A stretch of DNA of 64,000 nt from JAOUFP01 sp963801505 (GTDB lineage: Bacteria > Nitrospirota > Thermodesulfovibrionia > Thermodesulfovibrionales > UBA6898): positions 186,001 through 250,000 of the forward strand of contig CAWDEY010000011.1 of assembly GCA_963801505.1 (NCBI GenBank). The letters run 5' to 3'. Positions 44,061 to 52,248 of the stretch are shown one piece after another (position 1 is the stretch's first letter; every line of letters begins with the position of its first letter). A model generated the notes under the pieces. That model saw nothing but the letters and a program-made list of their open reading frames with translations. It was not told the DNA's origin and did not search any database. Made by a program: the position numbers and the translations under genes.

Positions 44061-45794
44061 ATGAAATTATTGCGCGTGGCGCTTGCACAGATGAACTCAA
44101 CTGTCGGTGATCTTGCCGGGAATTCAAAAAAGATCTCTGACTACATAAAAAAAGCTGTCAGACACAAGGCCGACCTCATCGCCTTTCCTGAACTTGCATT
44201 GACAGGATACCCGCCTGAGGACCTGATACTTAAACCGCAATTCATCGCTGACAATTTGGCAGAGATCAAAAAAATAGGCAGCAGAGACCATGGAATTACT
44301 GTTATCGCCGGGTTTGTCGATGCTGACAAAACAAGTCTGTATAACGCTGCCGCAGTGATCAGCGGGGGCAGGATAATCGATGTATACCATAAGATTTTTT
44401 TGCCGAACTACGGGGTGTTCGATGAGCACAGGTATTTCACGGCCGGCAAGAGGTTCCCTGTCTATAATATCGCAGGCTTCACGCTTGGCATAAATATCTG
44501 CGAGGACATCTGGCACAGTGAGGGGCCTGCGCGTATTCAGTCGCGTGCAGGAGCTGAGGTGATCATCAATATCAATGCCTCTCCCTATGAAATGGGGAAG
44601 CCGGAACTGAGGCAAAGGATATTGAAGGACCGCTCTTGTGAAAACAGCGTGATTATCGCTTATCTGAATGCTGTCGGGGGACAGGATGAGTTGGTCTTTG
44701 ACGGTTTCAGTATGGTCTATGACCATGAGGGCAGGCTTATCGCAAGAGGGAAGCAGTTTGAGGAAGACCTGATGGTCCTCGATCTTGATTTAGGCCAGCT
44801 TAGAAAATTCAGAAAGCACAGGAAACAGGCTGCAGATCAGATGCCCGCCAGCGCTTCCTGTGTTGTTAATAAAGTCAGGATACCTGCTTCAGAATATACT
44901 GACAGAAAGCCTCTCAGAAAACCTGCCGCCGGGCCTGTGATGGAGACAAGGGAAGAGGCCTACAGGGCACTTGTGCTTGGCACGTCCGATTATGTGGGCA
45001 AGAACGGTTTCAAGGGTGTTGTGATAGGACTCAGCGGCGGCATTGACTCATCCCTGGTCGCCACTATTGCCGTAGACGCCATAGGCAGAGAGAATGTGAA
45101 AGGTCTTTTCATGCCCTCAAAATATACCTCTGGGGAGAGCCGCGAGGACGCCTTCGGATTGGCTGGAAATCTTGGTATTGATATCAGGGAACTGCGGATC
45201 GATGATATTTTGAACTCATACAAAGGTGTATTGTCTAAAGACTTCAAAGGCCAAAAAGAGGACACAACAGAAGAGAACCTCCAGGCCAGGATACGCGGCA
45301 ACCTGCTCATGGCCTTCTCCAACAAATTCGGATGGCTTGTGCTTACTACCGGAAATAAATCAGAGATGAGTGTCGGTTATGCTACACTGTATGGAGATAT
45401 GGCAGGCGGTTTCGCAGTGATCAAGGATGTTCCCAAGATGCTTGTCTATGATATCAGTGTATGGAGGAATTCAATTGTTGAGGGTCCTGTTATACCTGAG
45501 AGGGTATTATGGAAGGAGCCTACAGCTGAGTTGAAACACAACCAGAAAGACAGCGACACACTGCCGCCCTACCCTGTGCTTGATCCCATCCTGAGGTCCT
45601 ATATAGAGGACGAGGTTAGCTTTGAGGAGATCCTGAAAATGGGCTGTGAGACCGAATGTGTCAAAAAGGTAATAGGCATGGTGGACCGAAGTGAATACAA
45701 AAGGAGGCAGTCGCCTCCGGGCATAAAGATAACTGCCAGGGCCTTTGGCAGGGACAGACGCTTTCCGATAACAAACAGATACAGGAGTTACTGA
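44061..45794 (+). CDS. nadE: Glutamine-dependent NAD+ synthetase
   Basis: NadE amidates deamido-NAD+ with ammonia from glutamine. The ATG at 44061 was chosen over 44055 for better spacing from AGGGGA. The 577-residue protein has an N-terminal nitrilase-type glutaminase (Glu in FPELALTGYPPEDL, Lys in IFLPNYG, Cys in NICEDIW) and a C-terminal synthetase with the PP-loop GLSGGIDSSL, TTGNKSEMSVGYATLYGD and KEPTAEL. Full-length two-domain enzyme. It leads a tight operon of five genes with overlapping ends. Confidence 0.96.
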   Translation: MKLLRVALAQMNSTVGDLAGNSKKISDYIKKAVRHKADLIAFPELALTGYPPEDLILKPQFIADNLAEIKKIGSRDHGITVIAGFVDADKTSLYNAAAVISGGRIIDVYHKIFLPNYGVFDEHRYFTAGKRFPVYNIAGFTLGINICEDIWHSEGPARIQSRAGAEVIININASPYEMGKPELRQRILKDRSCENSVIIAYLNAVGGQDELVFDGFSMVYDHEGRLIARGKQFEEDLMVLDLDLGQLRKFRKHRKQAADQMPASASCVVNKVRIPASEYTDRKPLRKPAAGPVMETREEAYRALVLGTSDYVGKNGFKGVVIGLSGGIDSSLVATIAVDAIGRENVKGLFMPSKYTSGESREDAFGLAGNLGIDIRELRIDDILNSYKGVLSKDFKGQKEDTTEENLQARIRGNLLMAFSNKFGWLVLTTGNKSEMSVGYATLYGDMAGGFAVIKDVPKMLVYDISVWRNSIVEGPVIPERVLWKEPTAELKHNQKDSDTLPPYPVLDPILRSYIEDEVSFEEILKMGCETECVKKVIGMVDRSEYKRRQSPPGIKITARAFGRDRRFPITNRYRSY

Positions 45795-46045
45795 TGAGAT
45801 ACTTCTGTATTATAATCATTGCTTTGTCGCTCTGTTTTTTCCTGCCTTCAGCATACGCATCGGAAAAAGATGGTTTTCAGTTTAAAAAGCAGACTGAACT
45901 GCAGCAGATCAAGCCAAAGAAGCCTGTGAAGATAAAACTAAGGCGTTCAGCAAAAGATGAATATACCTGGGAACTCACTGGCGATGACGCTGACGAAATT
46001 TTAAAAACAGACAAAAAACTCAGAAAGATGCTCAATAGCCGGTGA
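45794..46045 (+). CDS. Small exported protein of unknown function
   Basis: The 83-residue product starts at the nadE stop (TGATG overlap). It has a signal peptide (IIALSLCFFLPSAYA) and a basic, Lys-rich mature part (IKPKKPVKIKLRRSAKDEY) ending in acidic DDADEILKTD. No family recognised. Tight coupling with nadE and rsmI suggests it is expressed with them. Confidence 0.6.
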   Translation: MRYFCIIIIALSLCFFLPSAYASEKDGFQFKKQTELQQIKPKKPVKIKLRRSAKDEYTWELTGDDADEILKTDKKLRKMLNSR

Positions 46046-46881
46046 AGGGCATACTCTATATTGTTTCAACGCCGATAGGCAATCTTGAAGACATTACGCT
46101 ACGGGCCTTGAGGGTCCTCAAGGAGGTCGATGTCATTGCAGCAGAAGACACAAGGCATTCCCTTAAACTGCTGAACCATTACAGCATCTCAAAGCCCCTT
46201 ATAAGTTACTGGGGCGAGAAAGAGAAGGTAAAGGCAGAGGAAACTCTCCAGATGCTCAATTCAGGCAAAACTGTTGCGCTAATTACTGACGCGGGCACTC
46301 CCGGCATATCCGACCCCGGGAATATCCTTATCAGAAGGGCCATTGAAGAAGGTATCAGGGTCATCCCCATTCCAGGACCGACCGCTGTTATCGCGGGCCT
46401 TTCGATATCAGGCTTTTCAACAGAGTCTTTTATATTCAGGGGCTTCCTTCCGGTAAAAACGTCCCAGAGATTAAGGGAATTAAAAAGTCTCAGTCTTGAT
46501 CCACGGACTATCGTGCTTTACGAGGCCCCGCACAGGCTGCTGGAGACACTTGCGGACATCAGGGAAACCTTTGATGACAGGAGGGTCGTTGTCATTAAAG
46601 AGATCACCAAATTTTATGAAGAGGCCTTCAGAGGGACTGCAAAAGTTGTCCTTGAACTCCTTGAAGCCTCGAAGATTGCAGGCGAGTATGTCATTGTGCT
46701 GGAAGGCAGGCCTGTGGAGAAACTCAATACAACTGAGGATGCCCTGACCGAGGTAAAAACTCTCATGAAGAGAGGGCTGAGGAGAAAAGAGGCAGTGAAG
46801 AAGATTGCAGAGGAATACGGCATCAGCAAAAAAGAGTTGTATGACAAGAGCCTCTCCGATATGGAAGATAAAAGGCCATGA
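46042..46881 (+). CDS. rsmI: 16S rRNA C1402 2'-O-methyltransferase RsmI
   Basis: RsmI methylates the ribose of C1402 in 16S rRNA. The GTG start overlaps the previous stop. The 279-residue protein has STPIGNLEDITLRAL at the N-terminus, AAEDTRHS, ITDAGTPGISDPG and IPGPTAV, all SAM-binding signatures of the tetrapyrrole-methylase fold, and a C-terminal KKIAEEYGISKKELYD helix pair. Full length. It overlaps the following small membrane protein gene by four bases. Confidence 0.95.
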   Translation: MKGILYIVSTPIGNLEDITLRALRVLKEVDVIAAEDTRHSLKLLNHYSISKPLISYWGEKEKVKAEETLQMLNSGKTVALITDAGTPGISDPGNILIRRAIEEGIRVIPIPGPTAVIAGLSISGFSTESFIFRGFLPVKTSQRLRELKSLSLDPRTIVLYEAPHRLLETLADIRETFDDRRVVVIKEITKFYEEAFRGTAKVVLELLEASKIAGEYVIVLEGRPVEKLNTTEDALTEVKTLMKRGLRRKEAVKKIAEEYGISKKELYDKSLSDMEDKRP

Positions 46882-47138
46882 AACTCAGGCCAGTGGCACT
46901 TGGCATTGCGTTGGGCGCGGTCTGGGGATGCGCCCTCTTTATAACAACATGGCTTTCTTACTTTACAGGTTACGGCAAATTATTTCTTGAGGTGCTTGCC
47001 CAGTCCATATATCCCGGCTACACTATAACGCCAGCAGGCAGTTTTCTGGGATTGTTCTACGGATTTCTGGATGGTTTTGTAAGTGGAACTTTGATAGGAT
47101 GGATATATAATAAAATTGTATCGTTAAGCTCTCGTTAA
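46878..47138 (+). CDS. Small two-helix membrane protein (holin-like annotation group)
   Basis: The 86-residue protein has two transmembrane helices (about residues 7-28 and 55-80) separated by a segment ending SIYPGYTITPAGSFLG. It resembles short proteins often annotated as bacteriophage holin, but here it is in a housekeeping operon with no phage genes. The function is unknown; a small membrane scaffold is as likely. Confidence 0.55.
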   Translation: MKLRPVALGIALGAVWGCALFITTWLSYFTGYGKLFLEVLAQSIYPGYTITPAGSFLGLFYGFLDGFVSGTLIGWIYNKIVSLSSR

Positions 47139-47159
47139 GTTCTGTAATCAGGAGGTTTT

Positions 47160-48278
47160 ATGGCAAAGGTCTATTTTGCTCCGGCAAGGGCAAAAAAATG
47201 GAATTATGCTGACAGCATGCCCGGCAAACTCGAAAGACTGTTGGAAGCTACCGGGATGATGAATTACTTCAGCCCTGATGAGTGGGTTGCGGTAAAGACG
47301 CATTTCGGCTCTGAAGGGGCACACAGGATTGTGAGGCCGGTATTTTTAAAAAAAGTCGCAGACGCGCTCAAAAAGATTGGCGCCAAGCCTTTCATAACCG
47401 ATACAGTGAGGATAAAGGGGCTTGATTATCTGGAGATCGCAAACCAAAACGGCATTAATCATCTGTCTGTCGGAGCGCCTGTTGTGCTTGCCGATGGGCT
47501 CTATGGTAACGATAGTATAATGGTCAGGGCAGGTGAAATTCTGGGACAGGTGGCTGTTGCCTCATTGATACATGATGTGCCGGCAATGGTCGTCTGTTCA
47601 CATGTAAAGGGGCATATAAACGCGGGGTATGCAGGAGCGATCAAAAATATGGCGATGGGCGGGGTGAGCAGTTCTCACCGCACCTGCGGCTGGAAAGGCG
47701 GAAGGGGTTCGATGCATACTATCGGAGAGGGTGAACTGGTATGGGACGCAGAGAAATGCGAGCTCTGTTATCAATGCAGGGACGTCTGCCCACTTGACGC
47801 AATAACATTTAAAGATGATAAGCTTGTATGGTCAGGCGATGTATGCTGGAGATGCGGAAGATGTGAGCGAGTATGTCAGTCAGAGTCTCTGATGTTGCCA
47901 GGAGAGGACAAGAGGTTTATGCATTCTCTGGCTGAGGCTGCGACAGCGGTAATGAGCACCTTTGAGCCCAAAAAGACCATTTTTATCAATTTCATGACAG
48001 AGATTCAGCCAGAATGCGACTGCATGCCTGCTGCTGATGTACCGGTCATCCAGGACCTGGGCATTCTTATATCTGACGATATTGTCTCTGTGGAGCAGGC
48101 AAGTATTGATATGCTGGCCGCTGCAGTTCCCCTGCCTCAGTCGCTTGCCTCTGATAAGAAAATCATGGGAGGGGATGACATACTTATGAAATTGCACCAT
48201 AAACCCTATCTGCTGCAGGTTGAAGAGGCTGAAAGGCTCGGCCTTGGGTCGAGAAAGTATGACTTAGTGATGATTTAG
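47160..48278 (+). CDS. DUF362 protein with 4Fe-4S ferredoxin domain
   Basis: The 372-residue protein joins a DUF362 domain (VAVKTHFGSEG, VCSHVKGHINAGYAGAIKN) to two clusters of Cys: CELCYQCRDVCP near residues 200-211 and CWRCGRCERVCQ near 230-241, each a C-x2-C-x2-C-x3-C 4Fe-4S site. Such proteins are expected to move electrons in anaerobes. It ends the nadE operon behind AGGAGG. The redox partner is not known. Confidence 0.85.
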   Translation: MAKVYFAPARAKKWNYADSMPGKLERLLEATGMMNYFSPDEWVAVKTHFGSEGAHRIVRPVFLKKVADALKKIGAKPFITDTVRIKGLDYLEIANQNGINHLSVGAPVVLADGLYGNDSIMVRAGEILGQVAVASLIHDVPAMVVCSHVKGHINAGYAGAIKNMAMGGVSSSHRTCGWKGGRGSMHTIGEGELVWDAEKCELCYQCRDVCPLDAITFKDDKLVWSGDVCWRCGRCERVCQSESLMLPGEDKRFMHSLAEAATAVMSTFEPKKTIFINFMTEIQPECDCMPAADVPVIQDLGILISDDIVSVEQASIDMLAAAVPLPQSLASDKKIMGGDDILMKLHHKPYLLQVEEAERLGLGSRKYDLVMI

Positions 48279-48493
48279 AAAAAAAATGCTGCTGTCCGTG
48301 GACAGCAGCTTAGGGGAGGTAACGAGGCGCTTACAAGTATATCAAACCAAAATTCAGATTGATTGTCAAGATAAATAATAAGGCTGACTATAAATCATAA
48401 TTTTAGCCTGATCTGGACTGAGTGTTTCTGAATGCAACACTCAGTAAGTACACGGAATTTGTAATTTGCAATAAAATCCATTATCCTAATCCT

Positions 48494-49162
48494 ATGTTTG
48501 ACCTTAAACAGGTAACGATATTCAACACCTTAAGCCCGCAGGAAGAAAAAGAGGTCTCCCGTTATCTCTTGCCGGATACGTTCAGAAAAAAAGAGACTGT
48601 ATTTTCTGAAGGTGATCCCTCTGACTGGTTTTATATCGTAAAAAAGGGCAAGGTCAAGATAACAAAAATCTCCCAGGAGGGAAAAGAGATCATACTCGAG
48701 GTGATTTCGCCCATGGAGTTTTTCGGAGGAATAGCCGTTGTCAGGGGCTTCCCCTACCCTGCCAATGCAGTCGCTATGGAGGATACTGAAGTATTAAAGA
48801 TCTCAAGAAAGGACCTCATGAGCCTGATGGACAGGTTCCCGACCCTGATGTATTTCATGGCCATGAATATTGGCGACAGGATAAAAGGCTCCCACGAAAC
48901 TCTCAAAAACATAGCACTGGAAAAAGTGGAGTCCAGGATCGCATCGCTCCTTATCAAGTTGGCTGATAAGGCAGGAGAAAAGGTCCCTGAGGGTGTAATA
49001 ATAAGCATGAAACTCACCAAACAGGACATAGCTGAAATGGTCGGCACTACAGTAGAAACTTCCATAAGGACCATGAGCAAACTTGCAAAGGCCGGGATTG
49101 TTTCTGTAAAGGCCGGCAATATTGTTATCAGGGACCTCGCTAAGCTGAAGTCCCTGAGCTGA
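48494..49162 (+). CDS. Crp/Fnr family transcriptional regulator
   Basis: The start at 48494 gives 222 residues. An N-terminal cyclic-nucleotide-binding-type barrel (FSEGDPSDWFYIVKKGKVKI) precedes a dimer helix and a winged-helix domain with recognition helix VGTTVETSIRTMSKL. No N-terminal Cys cluster for a 4Fe-4S Fnr centre is present, so it is a Dnr/Nnr- or HcpR-like member. It converges on a heme-copper-like gene whose promoter has two palindromes, its likely targets. Confidence 0.9.
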   Translation: MFDLKQVTIFNTLSPQEEKEVSRYLLPDTFRKKETVFSEGDPSDWFYIVKKGKVKITKISQEGKEIILEVISPMEFFGGIAVVRGFPYPANAVAMEDTEVLKISRKDLMSLMDRFPTLMYFMAMNIGDRIKGSHETLKNIALEKVESRIASLLIKLADKAGEKVPEGVIISMKLTKQDIAEMVGTTVETSIRTMSKLAKAGIVSVKAGNIVIRDLAKLKSLS

Positions 49163-49169
49163 GTTGTTA

Positions 49170-49577
49170 TCAGTGCTCTTGCCCCGGCAGAAGTGTTGCC
49201 AGCATATTATAGAAAAACAGCGCAATGGAAAAGACCTCAAGCCCGCCAAAGGCTATAGCTCCAAAATTGAAAATCGAGTCTGGCGTATAGATATTAAGAG
49301 TATAGAAAGCGAGCATCCCAATCAGCCCTATGTTGGCAGCCCAGAACTGCAGTTCCCCCATCTTTGGATATTTAAGCGGCCTGCCTGAGAACCTTGGCAG
49401 CACATGATAGCCAACCCCGTAAATCATCATCGAGACCCATCCGAGCATATTCAGATGCGAGTGAACAAATTTCAGTGACATAAGGGAGTGCTCCCATAAC
49501 ATCGCAATTCCCAGAATTGAGGAAACTCCCAGATAGACGATACTGACGATAATGAAATTTTTTACAAACCGGTCCAT
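49170..49577 (-). CDS. Small heme-copper oxidase subunit I-like membrane protein
   Basis: The start at 49577 lies behind AAGGAGG. The 135-residue protein has four transmembrane helices with FVHSHLNMLGWVSMMIYG near residues 37-54 and a YHVLPRFSGRPL loop, which resemble part of cytochrome oxidase/nitric oxide reductase subunit I. It is too short to be a full oxidase (about 450 residues); such four-helix relatives are of unknown function. Likely regulated by the palindromes at 49643 and 49677. Confidence 0.6.
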   Translation of the reverse strand: MDRFVKNFIIVSIVYLGVSSILGIAMLWEHSLMSLKFVHSHLNMLGWVSMMIYGVGYHVLPRFSGRPLKYPKMGELQFWAANIGLIGMLAFYTLNIYTPDSIFNFGAIAFGGLEVFSIALFFYNMLATLLPGQEH

Positions 49578-49642
49578 ATTTCCTCCTTGATAAAAGTATT
49601 GTGTTTTCTTCATTTATCATATCTAAACCTGATCTTTGATTC

Positions 49643-49658
49643 TATGATGAATGTCATA
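49643..49658. promoter_or_regulatory. Palindromic operator-like site 1 (weaker)
   Basis: TATGATGAATGTCATA: outer five bases pair (TATGA/TCATA). It shares the outer layout of the site at 49677. Centres are 34 bp apart. Confidence 0.5.
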
Positions 49659-49676
49659 CGATAATTTAGTTTCAGA

Positions 49677-49692
49677 TATGACCCAGGTCATA
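49677..49692. promoter_or_regulatory. Palindromic operator-like site 2 (perfect arms)
   Basis: TATGACC-CA-GGTCATA has perfect seven-base arms. It lies in the divergent promoter region between the membrane protein (49577, minus) and the DUF1858 gene (49760, plus). The size and symmetry fit a Crp/Fnr-family dimer, whose gene is next door. Confidence 0.6.
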
Positions 49693-49759
49693 AAATTTTC
49701 ATTTCGACAAGGCTATACTTTAATTAACAAAGATTGAAAACCTTGTGAAGGAGGAAAAG

Positions 49760-49972
49760 ATGAGCACAACAACAAAACTTGTTACAAAAGATTCCATTAT
49801 AGGGAATGTTATCAGGGAGCACCCCGGAGCAAGAGATGTTATACAGAAATATTTTGGCGGAGGATGCTTCACCTGTCCGGGGATCAATATGGAGTCCATA
49901 TCCTTTGGCTCCATGATGCATAACCTTGACGCTGAAAAGATCGTCAGGGAAATCAACGAGCTGGAGGGCTAG
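49760..49972 (+). CDS. DUF1858, hybrid-cluster-protein-associated redox disulfide protein
   Basis: The 70-residue protein starts behind AAGGAGG. It has the DUF1858 pattern: IIGNVIREHPGARDVIQKYF, then a CFTC redox motif in GGGCFTCPGI, and a helix ending INELEG. Proteins of this group are linked to hybrid cluster protein and nitrosative stress. It is divergently placed from the oxidase-like gene and probably shares its operators. Confidence 0.8.
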   Translation: MSTTTKLVTKDSIIGNVIREHPGARDVIQKYFGGGCFTCPGINMESISFGSMMHNLDAEKIVREINELEG

Positions 49973-49974
49973 TC

Positions 49975-50103
49975 ATGTCCGTAAAATGTTTTGTATGCGG
50001 TGCAACCGATAAAGAAAGGGTCTGCCTTGCCTGTGTCTCTGAAGGTAGTGAAAAACATGTCTGTGTAAGGTGCCTGCCTATCCTCATCCACGGAGGACAT
50101 TAA
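49975..50103 (+). CDS. 42-residue zinc-ribbon-like protein
   Basis: A small frame starting two bases after the previous stop. The product has six Cys in CFVCG, CLACVSEG and CVRCLP arrangements and His near the end (ILIHGGH), so it should bind zinc or an Fe-S centre. It is followed by a strong terminator, which supports it as the last real gene of a two-gene operon with DUF1858. Confidence 0.6.
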   Translation: MSVKCFVCGATDKERVCLACVSEGSEKHVCVRCLPILIHGGH

Positions 50104-50139
50104 GCTACGCCTGTTTGCGGTCTGTTGCCTAACTGTCGA

Positions 50140-50174
50140 AGCTCCGGGAGAAAAAAACCCCGGGGCTTTTTTTA
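50140..50174 (+). terminator. Intrinsic terminator
   Basis: AGCTCCGGG and CCCGGGGCT pair over nine positions with an A-rich loop, followed by TTTTTTTATT. Confidence 0.85.
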
Positions 50175-50197
50175 TTCGGGTGCAGTATTATTAGTAT

Positions 50198-51052
50198 ATG
50201 AATGTAAAACGCAGGATCGGCGTGCACACCTCTATCGCAGGCGGGCTTTCTATGAGTCTGGAAAGGGCCCGGGAGCTTGGATGCAATACAATCCAGATTT
50301 TCTCCCATAATCCAAGGGGCTGGGAGATAAAAATGAAAGACAAAGTAGAGATAACCAGATTTGTCGAAGCCAGTAGAAAATATAACATCTCACCTGTATT
50401 TATCCATACCTCCTACCTGATCAATCTGGCCTCAGGCAATCCGTCCCTCGCAGCGAGGTCTGTGGACATGGTTCTGCAGGAATTAGACATTGCAGATTCA
50501 ATTGGGGCCCAATATGTTGTACTGCATACAGGCAGCGCTTCAGGGGAGGACCCTGTAGTGGCAAGAAAGAAGGCCATAACATGTCTGAAAGAGATAGCTG
50601 GACGAGGGGAATGGCAGGCAGGACTTCTGCTTGAAAACACAGCTGGTGAACGCGGGGACATCACATCAAAGATTAACGAAATTTCTGAGATAATAGAAAG
50701 TGTGCCAGGGAGCCTTATCCCCGGAATCTGCCTGGATACATGTCATGCCTTTTCTGCCGGATATGATATAGGCTCTGATGAGGGCATTGAACTGTTATCG
50801 GATGAGATCAAAAAATATATCGGCAGGGGAAAAATAAGGCTTTTACATCTGAATGATGCCAAAGGCGCACTGGGGTCAGGCCTTGACAGACATGAACATA
50901 TCGGGCAGGGGAAAATAGGCCTAATGGGGTTCAGAAATTTCATTAACCATAAAGTTTTTTCCAATATACCGATAATCCTCGAAACCCCTAAAAAATCCCC
51001 GGAGGATGATTTGAAGAATTTAGAGACAGTCAGAAAATTAATCCTCAGCTAA
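50198..51052 (+). CDS. nfo: Endonuclease IV (AP endonuclease)
   Basis: Nfo cleaves DNA 5' of abasic sites. The 284-residue TIM-barrel protein has GVHTSIAGGL, IQIFSHNPRGW, IHTSYLINLAS, VLHTGSA, LLENTAGE, GICLDTCHAFSAGYD and LLHLNDAKGALGSGLDRHEHIG-type metal ligands (read as LNDAKGALGSGLDRHEHIG). Length is normal. It stands alone after the terminator at 50140. Confidence 0.96.
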   Translation: MNVKRRIGVHTSIAGGLSMSLERARELGCNTIQIFSHNPRGWEIKMKDKVEITRFVEASRKYNISPVFIHTSYLINLASGNPSLAARSVDMVLQELDIADSIGAQYVVLHTGSASGEDPVVARKKAITCLKEIAGRGEWQAGLLLENTAGERGDITSKINEISEIIESVPGSLIPGICLDTCHAFSAGYDIGSDEGIELLSDEIKKYIGRGKIRLLHLNDAKGALGSGLDRHEHIGQGKIGLMGFRNFINHKVFSNIPIILETPKKSPEDDLKNLETVRKLILS

Positions 51053-51347
51053 AAAATCTCTTTCCAGTAAATTCCGTCGTAAGAGAACCCCTCTATCCAT
51101 CTTACTTTCAGAAATTTGCTGATACTTTTTTACATTGTTTACTTCTAGAGAACGGACCTCTTTAGATTGTAAATTATTGTTTAGCAATTGGAACAGTTGT
51201 TTTACAATAGTATTCTATACACACTAATAGCTATTTCTCTGTTGTCTAATTTAGTAATATTGTACTAAATTTATATAACAGTCCTACATATTGGGAATAC
51301 GATCGTTCCAGAAAAAAATATAAATGTTTCGAATTGTAATTTTTTTG
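51053..51347. other. AT-rich intergenic stretch
   Basis: No open frame of note. It is strikingly AT-rich (long A/T runs, repeated TTTAG/TAATA) and lies upstream of a winged-helix gene. It may be curved or nucleoid-protein-binding DNA. Confidence 0.35.
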
Positions 51348-51377
51348 TTGACAAACATAAATTGTTTGTTATATAAA
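51348..51377 (+). promoter_or_regulatory. Promoter with an embedded operator
   Basis: The -35 TTGACA (51348-51353) is followed by a -10 region (TATATA or TATAAA, 51370-51377). The spacer holds a perfect palindrome, ACAAACA-TAAAT-TGTTTGT (51351-51369), an ideal site for a repressor. The gene downstream encodes a winged-helix protein, suggesting autoregulation. Confidence 0.6.
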
Positions 51378-51386
51378 TATAAACAG

Positions 51387-51956
51387 ATGATGACAAAACC
51401 AGGGCGAAATACATTAACAGGTTTATTCTCCTCTGCGATCAGGGCTGAGGTTCTTGCACTCCTTTTAAACAATCCAGAAGAGAGATTTTATGTAAGAGAA
51501 ATAGCAACGCTAGTCAGAAAAAACCCTTCAGGAGTAAAAAGAGAGCTGGACAACCTCGAAAAAATGGGGATTCTGATAAGCACGAGAGTAGCAAACCTGA
51601 AATATTTTCAGGCTGAAAAGAAATCACCGTTGTTTGCAGAATTAAAAAACCTTATTGCAAAGTCACAGGGGATCCACGGGGCGCTTAAGGCTTTGCTGAA
51701 GACATCCACCATAAAACTCGCATTTATCTATGGACCTTACGCTGAAAGTGAGGATGCTGACGCAGTAAATCTCCTTATTGTTGGCGTGAATTCTCTGCCT
51801 GCTGAAAGCATAAAAGATGTCGAAGAGAAATTCGGCAAGAAGGTTCATATTTCGGTAATGGATGAAACTGAGTTTAAAAGCAAAAAAGAAAGCGGAGATG
51901 TCGAACTCGAAAAGCTTCTGTCAGGTAATAAAATAATGCTGATGGGGAAGCTTTAA
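51387..51956 (+). CDS. Winged-helix regulator with nucleotidyltransferase-like domain
   Basis: The start was taken at 51387, ten bases after the -10. The 189-residue protein has an ArsR/MarR-type winged helix (RAEVLALLLNNPEERFYV, REIATLVRKNPSGVKRELDNL) and a C-terminal part like an MNT-type nucleotidyltransferase fold (IKLAFIYGPYAES, NLLIVGVN). The usual GSR(A) active site is replaced by GPYAES, so catalysis is doubtful. It likely represses its own promoter. The 41-residue basic protein lies just downstream. Confidence 0.75.
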   Translation: MMTKPGRNTLTGLFSSAIRAEVLALLLNNPEERFYVREIATLVRKNPSGVKRELDNLEKMGILISTRVANLKYFQAEKKSPLFAELKNLIAKSQGIHGALKALLKTSTIKLAFIYGPYAESEDADAVNLLIVGVNSLPAESIKDVEEKFGKKVHISVMDETEFKSKKESGDVELEKLLSGNKIMLMGKL

Positions 51957-52000
51957 CTCATTTTTCCCCGTATTTCGGGGATCGAAAGGTGGTGAAAAAC

Positions 52001-52126
52001 ATGGCGGTAAAAAAACCAGCAGCAAAGAAAGCAGCTCCTGCGAAGAAAGCAGCCCCTGCAAAGAAAGCAGCTCCTGCAAAGAAAGCAGCTCCTGCAAAGA
52101 AAGCAGCTCCTAAGAAGAAAAAATAA
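52001..52126 (+). CDS. 41-residue histone-H1-like basic protein
   Basis: The ATG follows GAAAGGTGGTGA. The product is MAVKKPAAKK followed by AAPAKK units (about five) and KKKK, with no signal peptide. It resembles bacterial histone-H1-like (Hc1/AlgP-type) Lys/Ala/Pro tails that bind DNA. An 18-bp tandem unit, GCAGCTCCTGCAAAGAAA, encodes the repeats. The terminator that follows supports a real gene. Function is inferred. Confidence 0.65.
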   Translation: MAVKKPAAKKAAPAKKAAPAKKAAPAKKAAPAKKAAPKKKK

Positions 52127-52147
52127 GTCACCTTTTATTTCTTCTAT

Positions 52148-52181
52148 GGCTGGAGAATAGCGGTTCTCCAGCCTTTTTTTT
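52148..52181 (+). terminator. Intrinsic terminator
   Basis: GGCTGGAGAA pairs with its complement TTCTCCAGCC across a short loop (TAGCGG), followed by eight T. Confidence 0.9.
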
Positions 52182-52248
52182 GATTATAGTACCACAATCG
52201 AGCATACATTGTGGTGGAAATTTTTAAGACAGGCCTAACTTCTCGATA

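Noticed and set aside
46878..47138. Prophage holin
   Set aside because: No lysis or phage structural genes are nearby; the gene overlaps rsmI within a housekeeping operon.
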